The position numbers and the translations under genes were made by a program. A DNA stretch of 9,477 nt, from the NCBI GenBank assembly GCA_024636575.1, contig JAGXGU010000162.1:1-9477 (forward strand), given 5' to 3'. Shown here piece by piece: positions 6,573 to 9,477 of the stretch (the first letter of the stretch is position 1; the number at the start of each line of letters is the position of its first letter). Under the pieces are notes generated by a model that saw only the letters and a list, made by a program, of their open reading frames with translations, did no database searches and was not told the DNA's origin. This DNA is from Altererythrobacter sp. GTDB taxonomy: Bacteria; Pseudomonadota; Alphaproteobacteria; Sphingomonadales; Sphingomonadaceae.

Positions 6573-7334
6573 CTATTGCGGTATTGCGATCAGGCTGATC
6601 TGGCGGCCATAGGTCCCCTCCCCCAAATGCGACGACCTGCGGTAGGAGAAAAAGCGTGTATCGTCTGCATAGGTGTCGAGGCCGAGGCGCTCGATGCTGC
6701 CGATTCCGCTCTCGGCCAGCCGGGATGCGACATAGGCTTCAAGGTCGAACTGGCAATGACCGGGCCTGCCGGGGGAGAAAAATCTGTCTGCGTCCGGTCC
6801 GAAGTGATCGCGAAATCCTGTGTCCACTTCATAACTGACCTGCGCGATACATGGCCCGATCGCAGCACAAATCCGGGCTGGTTCTGCCCCCAATTCCTCC
6901 ATCGCGGCAATTGTCGATGCAATCACTCCGTCATGCGCGCCGCGCCATCCGGCATGGGCCGCGCCGACAATGCCCGCCTCCTTGTCCGCCAGCAGGACCG
7001 GTGCACAATCGGCGGTGACAATTCCCAACAGCACACCGGGCCGGTCTGTAACCAGTGCATCGGCGCGTGGGCGATCCGCCAGGGCCCACGCCTCCCGCAC
7101 AATCACGGCATCGGGGGAATGCACCTGATAGGGAGTGACCAGGTGTGATCCCGGCATAACGGCCGAAACGGCCAGGCGGCGGTTTTCAGCCACTGCGGCA
7201 TCATCATCCTGCGCGCCCAATCCGGCATTCAGCCCAGCGACCACTCCGGTTGAGACACCCCCGCGCCGGCCAAGGAAACCGTGCGGCACGCCGTCCAGAA
7301 CAGCGGCGCGGATGACTTCAACCCCTTCAGCCAA
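6573..7334 (-). CDS. pgeF: PgeF/YfiH-family protein (peptidoglycan editing factor, purine nucleoside phosphorylase-like)
   Basis: The 253-residue protein belongs to the YfiH/YlmD/FAMIN (old name Cu-oxidase_4, "polyphenol oxidase") family. Members have been linked to removal of wrongly serine-containing peptidoglycan precursors in E. coli and to purine nucleoside phosphorylase/adenosine deaminase activity. Family signatures seen are GGVSTG at 25-30, LNAG at 35-38, QVHS at 70-73 (His72), TADCAPV at 107-113 (Cys110) and GAAHAGWRG at 124-132 (His127). His72, Cys110 and His127 form the expected zinc site. The start at 7334 is TTG; the frame is closed upstream by TGA at 7346-7344, and no ATG occurs near the conserved N-terminus. 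GTG at codon 16 is a less likely alternative because it would begin just before the conserved GGVS region. It overlaps the pepN stop by 8 bases and has no obvious ribosome binding site, so coupled translation is likely. Confidence 0.92.
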   Translation of the reverse strand: MAEGVEVIRAAVLDGVPHGFLGRRGGVSTGVVAGLNAGLGAQDDDAAVAENRRLAVSAVMPGSHLVTPYQVHSPDAVIVREAWALADRPRADALVTDRPGVLLGIVTADCAPVLLADKEAGIVGAAHAGWRGAHDGVIASTIAAMEELGAEPARICAAIGPCIAQVSYEVDTGFRDHFGPDADRFFSPGRPGHCQFDLEAYVASRLAESGIGSIERLGLDTYADDTRFFSYRRSSHLGEGTYGRQISLIAIPQ

Positions 7335-9477
7335 GGCTGCGCGTCACTTGTTCAAACGTATCGCGCGAAAGGGCCGGTTCTGCGGCCAGGCGTTCCAGCT
7401 GGGCCAGCATCAATTCTGCGCGGCTCGGCTCCAGCCGCCGCCAGCGGCCCAGCGGGGTGACAAAGCGTGCTGCCGTCTGCGGATTGATCGGGTCAAGCGC
7501 CAGGATCAGGTCGGCAATCATCCGGTACCCCTCGCCGCTGGCGGCATGGAAAGCCTGCGGATTTCCGGCAAAGGCCATGTAGAGTGAACGCACCCGGTTG
7601 GGATTGCGCAGGGTGAAATCGGGGTGATCGGCCAGCGCCTTGACATGCGCCAGAGCCTGCGGGTGGAGCGAGGATGCCTGGATCGCGAACCATTTGTCGA
7701 TCACCAGATCATTGCCTTGATGGCGGCGGTAGAAGTGGATCAATTTGTCGGTCCGTGCCGCTGTCTCCAGTCCGGCAAGCACCATCAATGCGCCCTGCCG
7801 ATCGGTCATGGTTTCGGCTGCGTCATATTGCGCTGCCGCCATGTCCGATGCCGCCGCCCCGCCTCCTGCAGCCAGATAGACCAGCGCCTGCGTCTTCACC
7901 TTGCGCGCACCGCGCGCTGCGGCATCCAGCGATGCCGGCACCGCGCTGGCCCTGGCATGCAGGTCCGCCAGTTCGCTGGCGAGCTGCGCGGCGAGCCATG
8001 CCTTCAACCCTTCACGTTCTGCATGAATGCGGGCGGGATCGGAAATGGCCAGCTGTTCTGCCAGATAGGTCTGGCCGGGCAGCATCATCAGCTCGCCGCG
8101 CATCGAATCGTCGATGGCCGGATCGGTCAGGATAGCGCGCAGGGCAGTAGCAATGTCGCCCCGCGCGGCATTGCGGGAAGCATCATCCAGCCCCTCACCT
8201 GCGGCAAGCGCAAGATGGCCGACCACCAGATCCTGCATCGCTTCGTAACGGGCAAAGGGATCGTCATCATGCGCGGCGAGGAACACCAGTTCCTCGCGGC
8301 TGACAGGCCGGTGGATGGTGACCGGCGCGGAAAAACCGCGGTTGATGGACAGGATCGGCGGGCCTGCGAAACCATCGAAGGAAAATTCGGCTTCGGCCTT
8401 GTCCAGCACCACCAGCCGTTCGCCCGCAAGCGTGCCGCTGTCCCGATCGAACAGGGCAATGCGCAGCGGGACCGGCATTGGCTTTTTGTCCGGCTGGCCG
8501 GGCGTGGCCGGAATGGCCTGCTTCAGATGCAGCGTGGCGGTGCTGCCTTCGTGGGACAGGCGCACATCTATCCGCGGCGTGCCCGCCTGGCTGTACCACA
8601 GGCGAAACCGGGTCAGGTCGAGACCGGTCCCGTCCTCCATCGCGGTCACAAAATCCTCGCAGGTCGCGGCCTGTCCGTCATGGCGGTCAAAATAAAGGTC
8701 GGTACCCTTCCGGAACAATTCAGGGCCAGCCATGGTCCGGATCATCCGGATCACTTCGGCGCCCTTGTTGTAGATAGTCGAGGTGTAGAAGTTGGAGATT
8801 TCCTGGAAACTGTCAGGCCGGATCGGATGCGCCAACGGGCCGGAATCCTCGGGGAACTGGACCGATCGGAGAATTCGCACATCCTCGATCCGCTTGACTG
8901 CCTCGCCCAACATATCCTGGCTGAACAATTGGTCGCGCAGCACGGTGAAGCCTTCCTTGAGGCTCAGCTGGAACCAGTCGCGGCAGGTGATCCGGTTGCC
9001 TGACCAATTGTGGAAATATTCATGGCCGATGACGCCTTCGACCGCGTCATAATCGCCGTCGGTCGCGGTTTCGGTATCGGCCAGCACATATTTGGTGTTG
9101 AATATGTTGAGGCCTTTGTTCTCCATCGCCCCCATATTGAAATCGCTGACCGCGACGATGTTGAACAGGTCGAGATCATATTCGCGGCCGAACGCTTCCT
9201 CGTCCCATTTCATCGATGCCTTGAGCGAGGACATGGCATGGTCGGTGCGCGGCAGGTCGCCATCGCGAACATAGATATTGAGCGCCACTTCGCGGCCTGA
9301 AACCGTGGTGAAGCTGTCCGAGTTTGCCACCAGATCACCTGCGACCAGCGCGAACAGGTACGACGGCTTGGGCCACGGATCGTGCCATTCGGCCCAATGG
9401 GTCCCCTCCGCGCCTTCGCCGCTGGCAACCATGTTGCCGTTGGACAGCATTACGGGGAACCGCGCCTTGGGGCCTTC
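7327..9477 (-). CDS. pepN: Aminopeptidase N (M1 zinc metallopeptidase), 5' end outside the window
   Basis: Removes N-terminal amino acids from peptides in the cytoplasm. The reading frame stays open to the right edge, giving 716 visible codons. The in-frame ATG at 9450 is internal, because the codons before it match family sequence (FPVMLSNGN). Counting from that ATG, the substrate-binding GAMEN motif is at 107-111, the zinc motif HEYFH at 143-147, the third ligand Glu at 166 (18 residues after the second His) and the catalytic Tyr in YNKGAEV at 227. Adding 154 gives the E. coli PepN numbers (Glu264, His297, Glu298, His301, Glu320, Tyr381). By that numbering about 145 N-terminal residues are missing. 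The C-terminal helical part is present and ends in SLG. The stop overlaps the pgeF start by 8 bases. All catalytic residues are intact. Confidence 0.97.
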   Translation of the reverse strand, partial: EGPKARFPVMLSNGNMVASGEGAEGTHWAEWHDPWPKPSYLFALVAGDLVANSDSFTTVSGREVALNIYVRDGDLPRTDHAMSSLKASMKWDEEAFGREYDLDLFNIVAVSDFNMGAMENKGLNIFNTKYVLADTETATDGDYDAVEGVIGHEYFHNWSGNRITCRDWFQLSLKEGFTVLRDQLFSQDMLGEAVKRIEDVRILRSVQFPEDSGPLAHPIRPDSFQEISNFYTSTIYNKGAEVIRMIRTMAGPELFRKGTDLYFDRHDGQAATCEDFVTAMEDGTGLDLTRFRLWYSQAGTPRIDVRLSHEGSTATLHLKQAIPATPGQPDKKPMPVPLRIALFDRDSGTLAGERLVVLDKAEAEFSFDGFAGPPILSINRGFSAPVTIHRPVSREELVFLAAHDDDPFARYEAMQDLVVGHLALAAGEGLDDASRNAARGDIATALRAILTDPAIDDSMRGELMMLPGQTYLAEQLAISDPARIHAEREGLKAWLAAQLASELADLHARASAVPASLDAAARGARKVKTQALVYLAAGGGAAASDMAAAQYDAAETMTDRQGALMVLAGLETAARTDKLIHFYRRHQGNDLVIDKWFAIQASSLHPQALAHVKALADHPDFTLRNPNRVRSLYMAFAGNPQAFHAASGEGYRMIADLILALDPINPQTAARFVTPLGRWRRLEPSRAELMLAQLERLAAEPALSRDTFEQVTRSLG

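Noticed and set aside
7624..9003. A 459-codon open frame on the plus strand opposite pepN
   Set aside because: It lies wholly antisense to a gene with intact catalytic motifs. Its translation is rich in Arg, Gly, Cys and His with no recognisable domain, as expected of a mirror frame in GC-rich DNA.
1..9477. Search for CRISPR repeats, insertion-sequence ends, integrases, toxin-antitoxin pairs or defence genes
   Set aside because: No regularly spaced repeats, transposase motifs or small two-gene toxin modules were seen; every long reading frame on the minus strand is explained by a housekeeping gene.

Overview
The window is a compact, GC-rich stretch of a bacterial chromosome carrying housekeeping genes. 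All seven protein genes and the partial tRNA are on the minus strand, so the genes read from right to left. The petABC set encoding a three-subunit cytochrome bc1 complex, a Tat-type Rieske protein, and the surrounding gene content fit an alphaproteobacterium, most likely a sphingomonad of the Erythrobacteraceae/Sphingomonadaceae type. That placement is an inference from protein style and gene content; no search was run.

Right part (9477 to 6573): pepN, an M1 aminopeptidase missing its N-terminus at the window edge, overlaps by 8 bases with pgeF, a YfiH/PgeF-family enzyme that probably starts at TTG. A 312-base non-coding stretch (6261-6572) follows; it has a hairpin just after pgeF and probably carries the promoter and leader of the next operon.

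Middle (6260 to 3460): petA (Rieske protein), petB (cytochrome b) and petC (cytochrome c1) form a tight operon with all metal and heme ligands visible. A 13-pair hairpin at 3391-3421 ends it, only 22 bases before the start of apt (adenine phosphoribosyltransferase).

Left part (3368 to 1): apt is followed after 78 bases by a CPA-type cation:proton antiporter with a C-terminal RCK/TrkA-N-like domain. The antiporter overlaps by 4 bases (ATGA) with a gene for an OmpA-domain lipoprotein. A hairpin terminator follows, then about 200 bases without a gene, then the 5' half of a tRNA-Gly(TCC) cut by the window edge.

The genes cover respiration (bc1), ion and pH homeostasis (antiporter), envelope anchoring (OmpA lipoprotein), purine salvage (apt, possibly pgeF) and peptide turnover (pepN). 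I found no mobile element, CRISPR array, phage gene, toxin or defence system, and nothing I would call a new system. The points worth a second look are small: a degenerate nucleotide-binding loop in the antiporter, its coupling to an envelope lipoprotein, the terminator wedged against apt, and the long petA leader.
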